A stretch of 64,000 bases of DNA, from positions 248,001 through 312,000 of the forward strand of contig NC_022521.1 of assembly GCF_000591035.1 (NCBI RefSeq), read 5' to 3'. The notes beneath the pieces were generated by a model. That model had not been told where the DNA came from and did not search any database. It saw only the letters and a program-made list of their open reading frames with translations. The DNA comes from Aeropyrum camini SY1 = JCM 12091. GTDB lineage: Archaea; Thermoproteota; Thermoprotei_A; Sulfolobales; Acidilobaceae. A program made the translations under genes and the position numbers. Shown here in pieces: positions 51,374 to 59,797 of the stretch; position 1 is the first letter of the stretch, and each line of letters opens with the position of its first letter.

Positions 51374-52438
51374 CTACCATGGGAACCTGTATGGCTCTAG
51401 CCTGCCTTCAAGAGCCATAATTGCCTCTCCCGGAGTTAGAACGGGCTTCTCGTAGCTCCAGAAGTCGTCTGTCGGCAGCCGGGGGCAGCTGGTCACTGTG
51501 AAGGCTTCGAACCACGAGTTGTCTATGGCCACCAGCTGGCTTAGCGTGGTGACTTCAGAGGCGATCAACAGGTACTCTCCACCTGCAGACTCTATAGCCC
51601 GGGCCAGCTTCTCCACCAGCCATGGCCTGTACTGGCCGGTCTTCAGCCCCACTATCACGCCCCACCTGCGGGCGCCTATACTCTGGGACACCTTGTACAG
51701 CCTGCTTCTATACAGCTTCTCGCCCTGGAGGGTGAGGTCCTCGCTAGCCCCCCTGTAGGGGTCAACCTGCACCACCGGCTTGAGGGTTGCCAGGTAGAGG
51801 CCCAGAGGGTGGAACACGCCTCCCCCCACGTATATGAAGCCCTCGGCCCTCACGCTCCTAGCCAGCCTATAGTCGCAGCCAAGAACCTGGGCCTCGCCGA
51901 AGTAGGGCCTCAGCCCCGGGGGGACGGCCACCTCGAGGCCCTCGCCCCTGAGGACCTCTGCAGCCTTCCTGGCTATGTGCGTATGCTGTGCTGTAGTAGC
52001 TATGCCAACCCTCCTAACGCTGTATCGGCCCGCCAGTATCGAAGCGGCCTCTCTCAGCGCGTCGAGAGGCAGCTCGGCCTTGCTCAGCGCCCTCACGTAG
52101 ACGACCCTCCCCCGCGGCTCCAGAGCCTCGTGGGCAAGCTCAGCAGGGTATGGTGAGTGGCCTACGTGGACTATGAGGTCGGGTTTAACCGTAGTGTCGA
52201 GCTCCCCGTAGTGGAGGTCGCAGGCCCCGTAGGTGGGGTCGGCGTGGAGATACACGCTGGCGGCGCCCTCGAGCATCTCCTCCATACACTTCGCTATGTA
52301 AAGACCGTACTGCAGCATACCCTCAGGCAGCTGCAGTACAACCCTCCTAGCCCCCCGACGTCTAGCAGCCTCCACAGCAGAGTCTATGTCCACCATGTAT
52401 GGTATGTCTCTAAGCAGCGCGCAGAAGCCTTTAGACAA
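51374..52438 (-). CDS. dph2: Diphthamide synthase subunit Dph2
   Basis: A 354-residue radical-SAM-like (non-canonical) enzyme for the first diphthamide step on aEF2, forming the 3-amino-3-carboxypropyl group. Three Cys that bind the Fe-S cluster are visible: TYGACDLHYG, VLGCDYRLA and VTSCPRLPTDD. RVVLQLPEGMLQYGLYIAKCMEEML at the N terminus is a Dph1/2 hallmark. Start is a TTG/ATG at 52438 with GGAGG-type context. Confidence 0.94.
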   Translation of the reverse strand: MSKGFCALLRDIPYMVDIDSAVEAARRRGARRVVLQLPEGMLQYGLYIAKCMEEMLEGAASVYLHADPTYGACDLHYGELDTTVKPDLIVHVGHSPYPAELAHEALEPRGRVVYVRALSKAELPLDALREAASILAGRYSVRRVGIATTAQHTHIARKAAEVLRGEGLEVAVPPGLRPYFGEAQVLGCDYRLARSVRAEGFIYVGGGVFHPLGLYLATLKPVVQVDPYRGASEDLTLQGEKLYRSRLYKVSQSIGARRWGVIVGLKTGQYRPWLVEKLARAIESAGGEYLLIASEVTTLSQLVAIDNSWFEAFTVTSCPRLPTDDFWSYEKPVLTPGEAIMALEGRLEPYRFPW

Positions 52439-52523
52439 GACCCTCTACTCCCCTCAAGGAATAGTATGGGGTCTGAGGGTAAAGTTTGGAGGAGGGCTGG
52501 GTTCGCGTGGAGGCTGGGGTGTG

Positions 52524-53048
52524 TTAGGAGCCTTCTCCTCCACGCTTCCTAATCACTATTCTCGAGGGCAGCGGGAACTTGCTGGCGCCCCTCCTGAGAG
52601 CCTCCCTCACGCCATCCTCGTCGCCTTCCCTAGCCCAGACCTCGAGCACCACGGTGCCAGGGTAGACCCTTGCAGCCGTGCCCACAGGCTTGCCGAAAGC
52701 CTGTCTCATACCATCCTGGAGCCTGTCTGCCCCTGCGAAAGCCATCATCTTGTTCTCCCTTATCACGTGGTGGGGATACACTCTTATCCTGAAGTAGAAG
52801 TTCCTGTCGCCAATCGTTGTAGCCAGGTACTTGTTGACGGCTATCCTAGCGGCCTCGAGGGCGTTGTGCCTTATCTGGCCAGCCTCCAGCATAACCAGCT
52901 CGCCCTTAATCCCCCACTTCTCCATCATCTCCCTGTTACCCATCTCGAACCTTGTTATCTTCGGCGGTGGAACCCCGTGTATATACTCCCTCCTGGTGTA
53001 TGGGGGGCCGCTGAAGTGGGTGTAGCATCTAGCTGGCCTGAGGGGCAT
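52524..53048 (-). CDS. rpl10e: Ribosomal protein uL16 (L10e)
   Basis: A 174-residue large-subunit protein that fixes the tRNA acceptor arm region. The archaeal/eukaryotic hallmarks are [37 protein letters not shown] and [42 protein letters not shown]. It is the first gene of the minus-strand information cluster. The region before it is the divergent gap to moeA. Confidence 0.97.
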   Translation of the reverse strand: MPLRPARCYTHFSGPPYTRREYIHGVPPPKITRFEMGNREMMEKWGIKGELVMLEAGQIRHNALEAARIAVNKYLATTIGDRNFYFRIRVYPHHVIRENKMMAFAGADRLQDGMRQAFGKPVGTAARVYPGTVVLEVWAREGDEDGVREALRRGASKFPLPSRIVIRKRGGEGS

Positions 53049-53141
53049 GTTGACACCCGCTTAACCCCCAATACATCTCAGGGCTGATAAGCGTTTAACC
53101 CCTCCACAGGCCAACGAGAAATCTCTATCGGGCCCTAAGTT

Positions 53142-54854
53142 ATGGAGGAGGGCGTGGACAGGAGGAAGATACTCACCCGTCTCTACACCATCGACGAGGC
53201 GTTAGCGAGGGCGGCTGAGAGGCTTGAGCCCATCCGCGGCGCCCTGCTGGAGAGGCGGGAGAAGCTCGGCCTGGCGGCCTCTCTCGGTCGTCCTCTGGCC
53301 GAGAGAGTGTTGGCGAGAGACTGCCACCCCCAGTACCCCAGGGTCAACCTAGACGGGTGTGCCGTGGATAGCAGCAGGGTCTCCCGGGGCAACGTGCTCA
53401 AGGTTGAGGGTAGGCTGAGGCCCGGCATGGAGCCTGTTGATCTCTCCGACCCAGTGGGAGGGTGTGTGTGGGTAGATACGGGAGCCCCACTACCCATCGG
53501 GGCCGACGCCGTTGTACCCCTAGAGGACCTCACCATGCCGGGCGAGGGTGTTGTGAGGCTTGAGGCCGAGCCGAAGAGGTGGCTAGGGGTTGCAGACCCC
53601 TGTAGCGACGTCCTGGAGGGTGGTGTGGTGCTGGATGAGGGGGAGGCTGTAACAGCCGAGGCCGTGGCGTCGCTTGCATCCGCCGGGGTCCACGAGGTAG
53701 AGGCTGGCTCAAGGCTTAGAGCGTGTGTGGCCAGCGTGGGTGACGAGCTGAAGAGCCTCGAGGAGTGTGGGAGAGGTGGTGGCGTGTGCGAGACTAACAG
53801 GATCCTGGCCCGCGCTAGGCTCGAGGCCGCCGGCGTCGAGGTTGTCGACCTCGGCATCCACCCCGACAGGCCCGATACCCTGGCTAAACTGGCGGAGGCC
53901 GCGAGAGCCTCGGGCTGCCATATACTCGTGACGAGCGGAGGCAGCAGCGTGGGACTCTCAGACTACGCCCTCGCCGGGCCGGAGGACGTGGTTGTCAGGG
54001 GCCTCTCCATAAGGCCGGGCAGGCCGACGACGCTCTCCATAGCCTCCGGCCTACCGGTCTTCAGCCTCCCCGGGAACCCCCGGAGCGCCGGGTCCTCTAT
54101 AGACCTCTTCCTCCTACCCACCCTAGCAGCCGCAGGCCTCCCCGTAACCCCTGTTCTGCCCAGGATGAAGGCCGTTCTGCTCGCGGGTGTAAAGCCTGGT
54201 AGGAGGCTCTCCTATATCCCGGTTGCAGCAGTATATTGCGGCGGCCGCCTCTTGGCTGTGCCCGTATCAAGAGAGAGCTACATGACCGTCTCGTGGGCAG
54301 CTGCAGACGGGTATGTTACCGTGGAGCCGGGGAAGTCTTTGGAGCCGGGTGAGGAGGCTACAGTCACGATAGTCAGGGGTGTTAAGACTAGGCTGTCCAT
54401 AGACTACACGGGAGGCCTTGCAGGGAGGGGGTACACGGTGACGCTAGCCAAGCCACCCCACGGTAGAGCTGTGGCGGAGGCTCTATCACAGTGTCCTAGG
54501 CTTGAGGCTGCTGTTACCGAGGAGGCGGCTGGAGAGATGGTGGAGGCCGGGTGGCCCCATGAGGCTCTGGAGCAGGTGGAGAGGAGCATAGTTGTCGCTG
54601 TCAACAACAGGTGTAGAAACAGCCTCATAGCAGCACCCAGGGTTCTGGAGGGTAGCGAGTGGCTCTCGAGAGCAGCAGCGAGTCTGGGGGCCGAGATACT
54701 CTACGTGGACAACGTCCAAGCCTCGGCCAGGCTAGCAGCCCTCGGCTACACATGTGGGGCAGCCACCCTAGAGGGTCTAGCACCGCCCAGCCTGGAGAGA
54801 GTGGTGGAGACAAAGGCTAGAATATACCTGGCCAGGGGTGGAGACGGGGCTTGA
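53142..54854 (+). CDS. moeA: MoeA-type molybdopterin molybdotransferase with C-terminal extension
   Basis: A 570-residue protein. Residues ~20-400 are MoeA: the N-terminal GRPLAERVLA, NLDGCAVDS, DTGAPLPIGADAVVPLED, VASVGDELKSLEE (conserved loop), ETNRILARARLEAAGVEVVDLG, LVTSGGSSVGLSDYAL and GLPVFSLPGNPRSA. MoeA inserts metal into adenylated molybdopterin. The last ~160 residues (RLSIDYTGGLAGRGYTVTLAK...) resemble a periplasmic-binding-like ligand domain found fused to MoeA in some Archaea. Whether this part binds tungstate/molybdate is not known. Confidence 0.88.
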   Translation: MEEGVDRRKILTRLYTIDEALARAAERLEPIRGALLERREKLGLAASLGRPLAERVLARDCHPQYPRVNLDGCAVDSSRVSRGNVLKVEGRLRPGMEPVDLSDPVGGCVWVDTGAPLPIGADAVVPLEDLTMPGEGVVRLEAEPKRWLGVADPCSDVLEGGVVLDEGEAVTAEAVASLASAGVHEVEAGSRLRACVASVGDELKSLEECGRGGGVCETNRILARARLEAAGVEVVDLGIHPDRPDTLAKLAEAARASGCHILVTSGGSSVGLSDYALAGPEDVVVRGLSIRPGRPTTLSIASGLPVFSLPGNPRSAGSSIDLFLLPTLAAAGLPVTPVLPRMKAVLLAGVKPGRRLSYIPVAAVYCGGRLLAVPVSRESYMTVSWAAADGYVTVEPGKSLEPGEEATVTIVRGVKTRLSIDYTGGLAGRGYTVTLAKPPHGRAVAEALSQCPRLEAAVTEEAAGEMVEAGWPHEALEQVERSIVVAVNNRCRNSLIAAPRVLEGSEWLSRAAASLGAEILYVDNVQASARLAALGYTCGAATLEGLAPPSLERVVETKARIYLARGGDGA

Positions 54855-54916
54855 GGATTAAAAACACAGTATTCCAGTGTATGGAGTTGTGTCCGGAGGC
54901 TTAGCGGCCTCCACCT

Positions 54917-55111
54917 TCACCCAGTCTCCGGGTAGTCGTCGGGCACCTTAGCCCTGAAGTACTTGCCAGTCTCTTGGCTCTTGAAGAGGCCTATCTTAAC
55001 GCCCCTCCTCCCCCTCGGCGATAGCTTCCACACTTTGATCGGCGTCAGCTCTACCTCCTTACCTGTGGTGGGGTCTCTAACCTTCACGGGTGGTAGTTGC
55101 TTCTGGCTCAT
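54917..55111 (-). CDS. cren7: Chromatin protein Cren7
   Basis: A 64-residue crenarchaeal chromatin protein that binds and bends double-stranded DNA and constrains negative supercoils. The core [20 protein letters not shown], then [30 protein letters not shown], is diagnostic of Cren7, an SH3-like fold. It has an unusually strong AAAGGAGGTGG Shine-Dalgarno just upstream of the ATG. A TATA-like element is at 55161-55171, predicting high expression. Confidence 0.95.
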   Translation of the reverse strand: MSQKQLPPVKVRDPTTGKEVELTPIKVWKLSPRGRRGVKIGLFKSQETGKYFRAKVPDDYPETG

Positions 55112-55358
55112 ACCCTAGCCACCTCCTTTTCCAGTTCCACAATAAATTAGGTTGCGGAGGAAATATAAATGTTAACCGGGTTCATGTACTGTCAAGAAGA
55201 ACCTGCTTCTAAAAAGCTATTATGGAGCGACTGTGGATCCGGAGCCTCAGCCAGACCGAAGTTCGGCTGGATGAGGACCTGGAGGACGTGGATGGGGGGT
55301 CGAGGAGAGGCTGGAGAGCTGTATGGAGAGCGTAGATTTTTACGGTGCTTCGCATGGG
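55112..55358. other. Intergenic region with the Cren7 promoter
   Basis: About 247 bases. ATTTATATTTCC on the minus strand (55161-55171) is a strong TATA-like element for cren7, followed by a leader to the AAAGGAGGTGG site. The same AT-rich run could direct plus-strand transcription, but plus-strand frames here (near 55220-55340) are short, change frame, and match nothing I know. I do not call a gene. Confidence 0.5.
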
Positions 55359-55913
55359 CTAGCAGGTTATTGCCCTTGCTCTGGCGCAGTTCCTGAGGTC
55401 CCACTGCAGGGTTCGCAGGAGCTTACCTACCTTTCTTATAGCATACTTTATGAAATACGATTTCCCTATGCTGTCGTCAATGCTCCTGAGGTCGACCTCT
55501 ATCGTCATCCACCCCTCCCCGCTGGGCAGGCTAACCTCGGCCCTACCCGGCTCTATAGCCAGCTTAGCCTCCTCAGTGTTAATCTCCACCCTGCCCTCGG
55601 CGACGCGGATAGAGCCCGCGTTGCTCGAGTACTTCCACACCAGGGTTTCCACGCCCGTCTTGGCGGCCTCTATGGAGGCGCATCCCGTGGTGCAGTGCAG
55701 CAGCCCGCCCCTCTGCTTGCACGCCTGGTTTGCGGTGGCTATACACTCTGCCAGCCTAGCGGCGGAGACAGCGTCCTCCGCCAGTCTGGACAGCGACGAC
55801 ACCACGCCCAGGTACATGGAGGCCTTCAGCCCCGTCTTGGGGGCGGCGTCCAGCAGCTCCTCCAGCCTAGACACTACCGTGGACAAGGCTCTGCTAACCT
55901 CCCTAACCCCCAT
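55359..55913 (-). CDS. Hypothetical protein
   Basis: A 184-residue protein. The N-terminal half is helical and small-residue rich (SRLEELLDAAPKTG, SLSRLAEDAVSAARLAECIATANQACKQRG), with four Cys in CKQRGGLLHCTTGCAS around residue 70. The rest is beta-rich with SIRVAEGRVEINTEEAKLAIEPGRAEVSLPSGEG. The family is not recognised. It lies 28 bases downstream of sfsA on the same strand. Confidence 0.6.
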   Translation of the reverse strand: MGVREVSRALSTVVSRLEELLDAAPKTGLKASMYLGVVSSLSRLAEDAVSAARLAECIATANQACKQRGGLLHCTTGCASIEAAKTGVETLVWKYSSNAGSIRVAEGRVEINTEEAKLAIEPGRAEVSLPSGEGWMTIEVDLRSIDDSIGKSYFIKYAIRKVGKLLRTLQWDLRNCARARAITC

Positions 55914-55941
55914 GGGGTTTTATCATTTGGGATTCATATTG

Positions 55942-56658
55942 TTATCGCCCATCCCGGTGTGGGAGGCATGATACTGGAGCTACTCCTGCAGGCCTTATCC
56001 TCACTAGCCCGGGCTCCAGGTCGATCAAAACCCTTATGCCAAGCATGTTTACTAGCCCCTGTTTAAGGAGAGAGCAGGCAAGGCTGGCGAACCTTCTATC
56101 CACCCTGTAGTTGGGTGCGAAGGCCTCTATGTCGGGCCTGAGGGCTACGAAGGCCATAAGAGGCTTAACCCCCTCCCTAGCCAGCCTAGCTAGGACCTCT
56201 AGGTGCTTCACCGCCCTCGCGCTAGGGGCGTTGGGGAACAGACCCACCCCCCCTACGGACAGGTTGACTCCCTTCACCTCCACAGCCCAGAGCCCCCTTC
56301 CTGTGGCTATGAGGAAGTCTAGCCGGGAGCCGAGTACCTCCCTCTCAGCCTCCACCACCGCATCGCCCCCGAAAACCGTGGGCACCGCCTCGGCGAACAC
56401 CCTGTTGGGCACCCTAGAGTCTACGACCGCTACGACACCCTCCCCCGTCTTGAAAGCCTGAACCCTGCAGACCGTCTTACCCCCGAGCCTGCGCAGCCAC
56501 TCTATCAAAACCCCCCGCCCGCCGGGTGTGGCTAGGTGGTCTATCCTGCCCGTGTCCATGAGGTGGCATCGCACGACCCCGCGGCTACTCCTAACCTCCA
56601 CCACAAACCTGTTCACTCTCCGAAGGAACACGGCCTCCTCGTCGTAGCTAAGCTCCAC
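55942..56658 (-). CDS. sfsA: SfsA-family protein
   Basis: A 238-residue SfsA homologue. The nuclease-fold features are [41 protein letters not shown] at the N terminus (the OB-like part) and [45 protein letters not shown] (PD-(D/E)XK-like core with E-V-K). SfsA was named for a sugar-fermentation effect in E. coli and binds DNA, but its biochemical role is uncertain. The residues expected of the nuclease fold are present here. Confidence 0.9.
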   Translation of the reverse strand: MELSYDEEAVFLRRVNRFVVEVRSSRGVVRCHLMDTGRIDHLATPGGRGVLIEWLRRLGGKTVCRVQAFKTGEGVVAVVDSRVPNRVFAEAVPTVFGGDAVVEAEREVLGSRLDFLIATGRGLWAVEVKGVNLSVGGVGLFPNAPSARAVKHLEVLARLAREGVKPLMAFVALRPDIEAFAPNYRVDRRFASLACSLLKQGLVNMLGIRVLIDLEPGLVRIRPAGVAPVSCLPHRDGR

Positions 56659-56744
56659 AGCAGCTCAGCCCCGGTGTTTAGACGCTTCCAACTGGCCGTG
56701 GTAAAAGCCTCTAAACCTCACCGTCCAATATAGGTGTGTGTCCC

Positions 56745-58103
56745 GTGGAGCTTGAAGCGCCCTATATAGCCGTAGAGCCCCCAGGCCCCAAGGCCAGGGA
56801 GGTTCTCGAGCGTGACGAGAACGTTATAATGCAGTCCTTTAGCCGCTGGTACCCGCTGGTGATTAAACGCGGCCACGGAGCTATAGTTGAGGATGTGGAC
56901 GGCAACAGGTATATCGACTTTAACGCTGGCATAGCTGTGTTGAACGTAGGCCACAGGCACCCTCGTGTTGTCGAGGCTATCAAGAGCCAGCTGGACAAGT
57001 TCCTCCACTACAGCCTCACTGACTTCTACTATGAGGAGGCTGTGGCGGCGGCTGAGAGGCTGGCCCGGACGGTGCCCATCGGCGGGGGGGTTAAGACGTT
57101 CTTCACAAACAGCGGGGCCGAGAGCATAGAGGCCTCGATAAAGGTTGTTAGAGGGTTCTTCCAGGGGAGGAGGCCCTACATAGTGAGCTTCCTCGGCGGC
57201 TTCCACGGCAGGACCTACGGAGCCATGAGCGCCTCCGCCAGCAAGCCCATACACAGGGCCAGGTTCTACCCCCTGGTCCCCGGCTTCATACACGCCCCCT
57301 ACCCAGACCCCTACCGCTGCCCCTTCCCCGGCCTAGAGGGAGAGGCCTGTGGAGACGCGGCCATAGGGTATATAGAGGACTACGTGTTCTCGAAGCTGGT
57401 GGACCCGGGAGAGGTGGCGGCCTTCCTCTTCGAGCCCATCCAGGGGGAGGGCGGCTACGTGGTCCCGCCAGACAGCTTCTTCCCATCCCTCCAGAAACTA
57501 GCCAGGAAGCACGGCATACTGCTCGTCGCGGACGAGGTTCAAACAGGCTTCGCCAGGACTGGCAGGATGTTCGCAGTAGAGCATTGGGGGGTGGAGCCCG
57601 ACGTCATGGCCCTCGCCAAGGCAATGGGAGGCGGCCTACCGCTGGGGGCTGCCGTGGGGAGGAGCGAGGTGATGAGCCTGCCCCGTGGGAGCCACGCCAA
57701 CACCTTCGGAGGAAACCCTCTAGCCCTGGCTGCGTTCAACGCGGTGATGGACGTCATCGAGGAGGAGAGGCTTTGGGAGAGGTCTGAGAGGCTAGGGGCC
57801 AAGGCCCTGAGGCTTTTGGGCGAGGCCGCCGAGGAGCTGGGCATAGTGGGGCACGTGAGGGGTAAGGGGCTCATGATAGGGGTGGAGCTTGTCAAGGACG
57901 AGAACACGAGGGAGCCGCACAGGGAGGCTCTAGCATGGGTGCTGGAGAGGTCCTTCAAGAGGGGCCTCCTCGTTATAGGGGCCGGCGTTTCCGCCGTAAG
58001 GATAGCCCCGCCCCTCACTATAGAGGAGGAGCTCTTCGACCGGGGCCTGGAGATACTGGTCGAGGTCCTCAGGGAGGCTGACCGCCGCTTCTCCCAGGGC
58101 TAG
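56745..58103 (+). CDS. Class III PLP aminotransferase (GABA/acetylornithine type)
   Basis: About 452 residues. Landmarks are HGAIVEDVDGNRYIDFNAGIAVLNVGHRHPRVVEAI, TNSGAESIEASIKVVRGF, FLGGFHGRTYGAMSASASK, LLVADEVQTGFARTGRMFAVEHWGVEPDVMALAKAMGGGLPLGA with the PLP Lys in ALAKAMGGG. This is the omega-amino acid family: 4-aminobutyrate or acetylornithine aminotransferase. Substrate is unassigned; the closest archaeal group accepts several amines. I place the start at the GTG at 56745 with AGGTG eight bases upstream. Its 3' end overlaps a minus-strand HTH gene by 35 bases. Confidence 0.9.
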   Translation: MELEAPYIAVEPPGPKAREVLERDENVIMQSFSRWYPLVIKRGHGAIVEDVDGNRYIDFNAGIAVLNVGHRHPRVVEAIKSQLDKFLHYSLTDFYYEEAVAAAERLARTVPIGGGVKTFFTNSGAESIEASIKVVRGFFQGRRPYIVSFLGGFHGRTYGAMSASASKPIHRARFYPLVPGFIHAPYPDPYRCPFPGLEGEACGDAAIGYIEDYVFSKLVDPGEVAAFLFEPIQGEGGYVVPPDSFFPSLQKLARKHGILLVADEVQTGFARTGRMFAVEHWGVEPDVMALAKAMGGGLPLGAAVGRSEVMSLPRGSHANTFGGNPLALAAFNAVMDVIEEERLWERSERLGAKALRLLGEAAEELGIVGHVRGKGLMIGVELVKDENTREPHREALAWVLERSFKRGLLVIGAGVSAVRIAPPLTIEEELFDRGLEILVEVLREADRRFSQG

Positions 58104-58308
58104 AGCCAGCCGCCCTCAACACAACCTTACCCCTCCCATAGTCCGGCACCTTCACTACAAGACCCTTCCTCACCAGGCTCGCCACAGCCCTCCGCACAGC
58201 CCTCCTATCCCCCCTCCAGCCCAGCCTCTCAACAAGCTCCTCCATAGTCAGCCCCCCGCCCTCGCTGAGAACCTTCAGTATCCTAGCCTCAAGCTCCCCC
58301 TCCTCCAA
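58069..58308 (-). CDS. Small winged-helix protein
   Basis: A 79-residue protein. LEARILKVLSEGGGLTMEELVERLGWRGDRRAVRRAVASLVRKGLVVKVPDYGRGKVVLR is a compact winged-helix DNA-binding fold. It is convergent with the aminotransferase and overlaps it by 35 bases. The target is unknown; a link to aminotransferase regulation is only suggested by proximity. Confidence 0.7.
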   Translation of the reverse strand: MEEGELEARILKVLSEGGGLTMEELVERLGWRGDRRAVRRAVASLVRKGLVVKVPDYGRGKVVLRAAGSSPGRSGGQPP

Positions 58309-58338
58309 GGCCGAAGGACACCTCGCGCCTCCATAGCC

Positions 58339-58350
58339 ACATTTAAACCC
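58339..58350 (+). promoter_or_regulatory. TATA-like element before the small membrane protein
   Basis: CCACATTTAAACCC in the gap after the convergent HTH gene. It lies about 45 bases before the probable CTG start at 58390, consistent with a short leader ending in GGTGGTGG. Confidence 0.4.
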
Positions 58351-58389
58351 TGAGGATGCTGGGGCTAATGTGTTAGCGGGTGGTGGCTT

Positions 58390-58584
58390 CTGGCCGGGGA
58401 TAGGCTTAGGCTGGCTTACAAGATCCTCTCGGCCGCTGTCGTTCTCGTCGCCCTAGCTTCGGTGGCAGGGAGCATGTACGTCTACAGCCTAGGCTACGGC
58501 AGGAGATACCTCCTTATGGCGGCTCTCTGGGCCGCCGTGCTTGCCTGGGCTCTATCCGAGGCTTCGAGGGCTTTCAGGATGTAG
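58390..58584 (+). CDS. Possible small membrane protein with a CTG start
   Basis: A 64-residue open frame without ATG, GTG or TTG at its beginning. It opens after a TAA, and GGTGGTGG precedes CTG GCC by a few bases. The product LAGDRLRLAYKILSAAVVLV...LLMAALWAAVLAWALSEAS shows two hydrophobic segments separated by a polar YSLGYGRRY turn and a basic tail end. A TATA-like element lies upstream. The 3' end overlaps the convergent HTH gene by 33 bases. A later ATG (codon 29) would truncate the first segment. Confidence 0.4.
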   Translation: MAGDRLRLAYKILSAAVVLVALASVAGSMYVYSLGYGRRYLLMAALWAAVLAWALSEASRAFRM

Positions 58585-58791
58585 CACCCTGTAGGTCCTC
58601 TTGCTATACCTAGATACCACACCCTCCCTCTCAAGCCTCGCCAGTATCCTCCCCGCCGTCCTGTTGGTAACCCCGAGGAGCTCTCCCACCTCCCTAACAC
58701 TAACATATCTCCTCCCAGAACCCCTCAGTATGGCGGCGACTACGGCGAGCCTAACCTTGACCTTCATCTCACCGCCCGGCACGGCCGCCAC
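58552..58791 (-). CDS. Small winged-helix protein
   Basis: A 79-residue protein with RLAVVAAILRGSGRRYVSVREVGELLGVTNRTAGRILARLEREGVVSRYSKRTYRVL, a clear winged-helix fold. The start may be the internal ATG (MKVKVRLAVV) directly after GGTGAG. It lies in a run of small genes together with another winged helix at 58069. A transcription regulator role is likely but target is unknown. Confidence 0.72.
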   Translation of the reverse strand: MAAVPGGEMKVKVRLAVVAAILRGSGRRYVSVREVGELLGVTNRTAGRILARLEREGVVSRYSKRTYRVLHPESPRSLG

Positions 58792-58815
58792 CCGCTGTAA
58801 GCCTTCGAAAGCTTT

Positions 58816-59145
58816 TTGAGCCCGGGGGGCGGCGTAAGTGTGGGGGGATTGGTGAAGTTGGCCTCGAGGAGGGTTCTAAACAAGTATAAGATGCTGGTCG
58901 AGTCTCTGGGTCTCAAGCAGCTAGACGTCTACCGCGTGCTGCGCGAGGGTAAGCCTGTCGACGTGATAAGAGTGCAGGACCCCGCCTCCGGCAAGATAGC
59001 CCTGGTGGACCTAGGGGCAACGAGAGAGTCCCTCACCCTGGGGGAGTTCGCCGAGAAGCTCCTAGCCGCCCTAGGCGAGAGCGGGATAACTGTGAGCGAG
59101 AGGCTCCTCCTGAGGCTCAGGAGCAAGCTACAGCAGACGGGCTAA
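58816..59145 (+). CDS. Hypothetical protein
   Basis: Up to 109 residues; the conserved-looking part begins at a GTG near 58840 (GGLVKLASRRVLNKYKMLVES). It is helical and basic at the start, then has DVYRVLREGKPVDVIRVQDPASGKIALVDLGATRESLTLGEFAEKLL. The family is not recognised. It is the last plus-strand gene before an AT-poor gap to Hjc. Confidence 0.6.
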   Translation: MSPGGGVSVGGLVKLASRRVLNKYKMLVESLGLKQLDVYRVLREGKPVDVIRVQDPASGKIALVDLGATRESLTLGEFAEKLLAALGESGITVSERLLLRLRSKLQQTG

Positions 59146-59371
59146 AGTACACCCTGGGGCTCGGAGCTCCAGGACCCCCATGTGGCTATAGCTGCGTCTC
59201 CCCAGAGATCCTCTACGCCACGTCTTTCTAACCCGCACAGGGGTTTAGGGCTGCCGCGCGGCATACACTCTCTTTTCCTCTGTTGGAGGATGGCTAACCG
59301 TAATTAAGCCGTGTTGAACCACGAATTTCTAAATGGCGTCCCGGGGGTCTCCTGTCCGGCGGCTGGTCGTC
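59146..59371. other. Intergenic region before hjc
   Basis: About 226 bases. An AT-rich run TAATTAAGCC (near 59301) and AATTTCTAAATGG (59324-59334) are the only promoter-like elements; the second suits the ATG at 59372. No RNA gene or repeat is evident. Confidence 0.45.
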
Positions 59372-59797
59372 ATGCCAAGGAGGGGCGTGGGTTACGAGAG
59401 GGAGCTCGCTAAGATACTCTGGGATAGGGGCTGGGCTGTAGTAAGGGGGCCAGCCAGCGGCGGAGGCTCTCGTACCAGAGTCCAGCCAGACCTGGTCGCC
59501 GTGAGGGGCGGCATCGTCCTCGTGTTCGAGATTAAGAAGGCTAGGGAGGGGACCATCTATCTTGACCCCGGCCAGGTCCTGGGGCTTCTGGAGTGGGCTC
59601 GGAGGGCTGGGGGGGATGCCTGGATAGCCCTCAGGCTGACTGGGAAGGGCTGGAGATTCCACCGGGCGGATTCTCTAGAGCATACTAGGAGGGGGGGATT
59701 CAAGATCTCTAAGCCCGGTGGGGGACTTAAGCTGAGGGACCTCCTCAACCTCTACGGGGGGGAGGTTAGGAGGATTGACGAGTATATCGAGGGCTAG
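59372..59797 (+). CDS. hjc: Holliday junction resolvase Hjc
   Basis: About 141 residues, an archaeal resolvase that cleaves four-way junctions. GVGYERELAKILWDRGWAVVRGPASGGG, then VQPDLVAVRGGIVLVFEIKKA (D..E-x-K nuclease core) and later YLDPGQVLGLLEWARRAGGDAWIALRL are diagnostic. I use the ATG at 59372 because the core begins PRRGVGYERE; an upstream frame (59333) lies at the TATA-like element. Convergent with a PIN-ATPase gene, overlap 4 bases. Confidence 0.92.
   Translation: MPRRGVGYERELAKILWDRGWAVVRGPASGGGSRTRVQPDLVAVRGGIVLVFEIKKAREGTIYLDPGQVLGLLEWARRAGGDAWIALRLTGKGWRFHRADSLEHTRRGGFKISKPGGGLKLRDLLNLYGGEVRRIDEYIEG

Noticed and set aside
55169-55396. Plus-strand 75-codon frame downstream of a TATA-like run
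   Set aside because: No family resemblance, Trp/Arg-rich composition, and the AT-rich run fits cren7 better. It may be a decayed gene, but I cannot support it.
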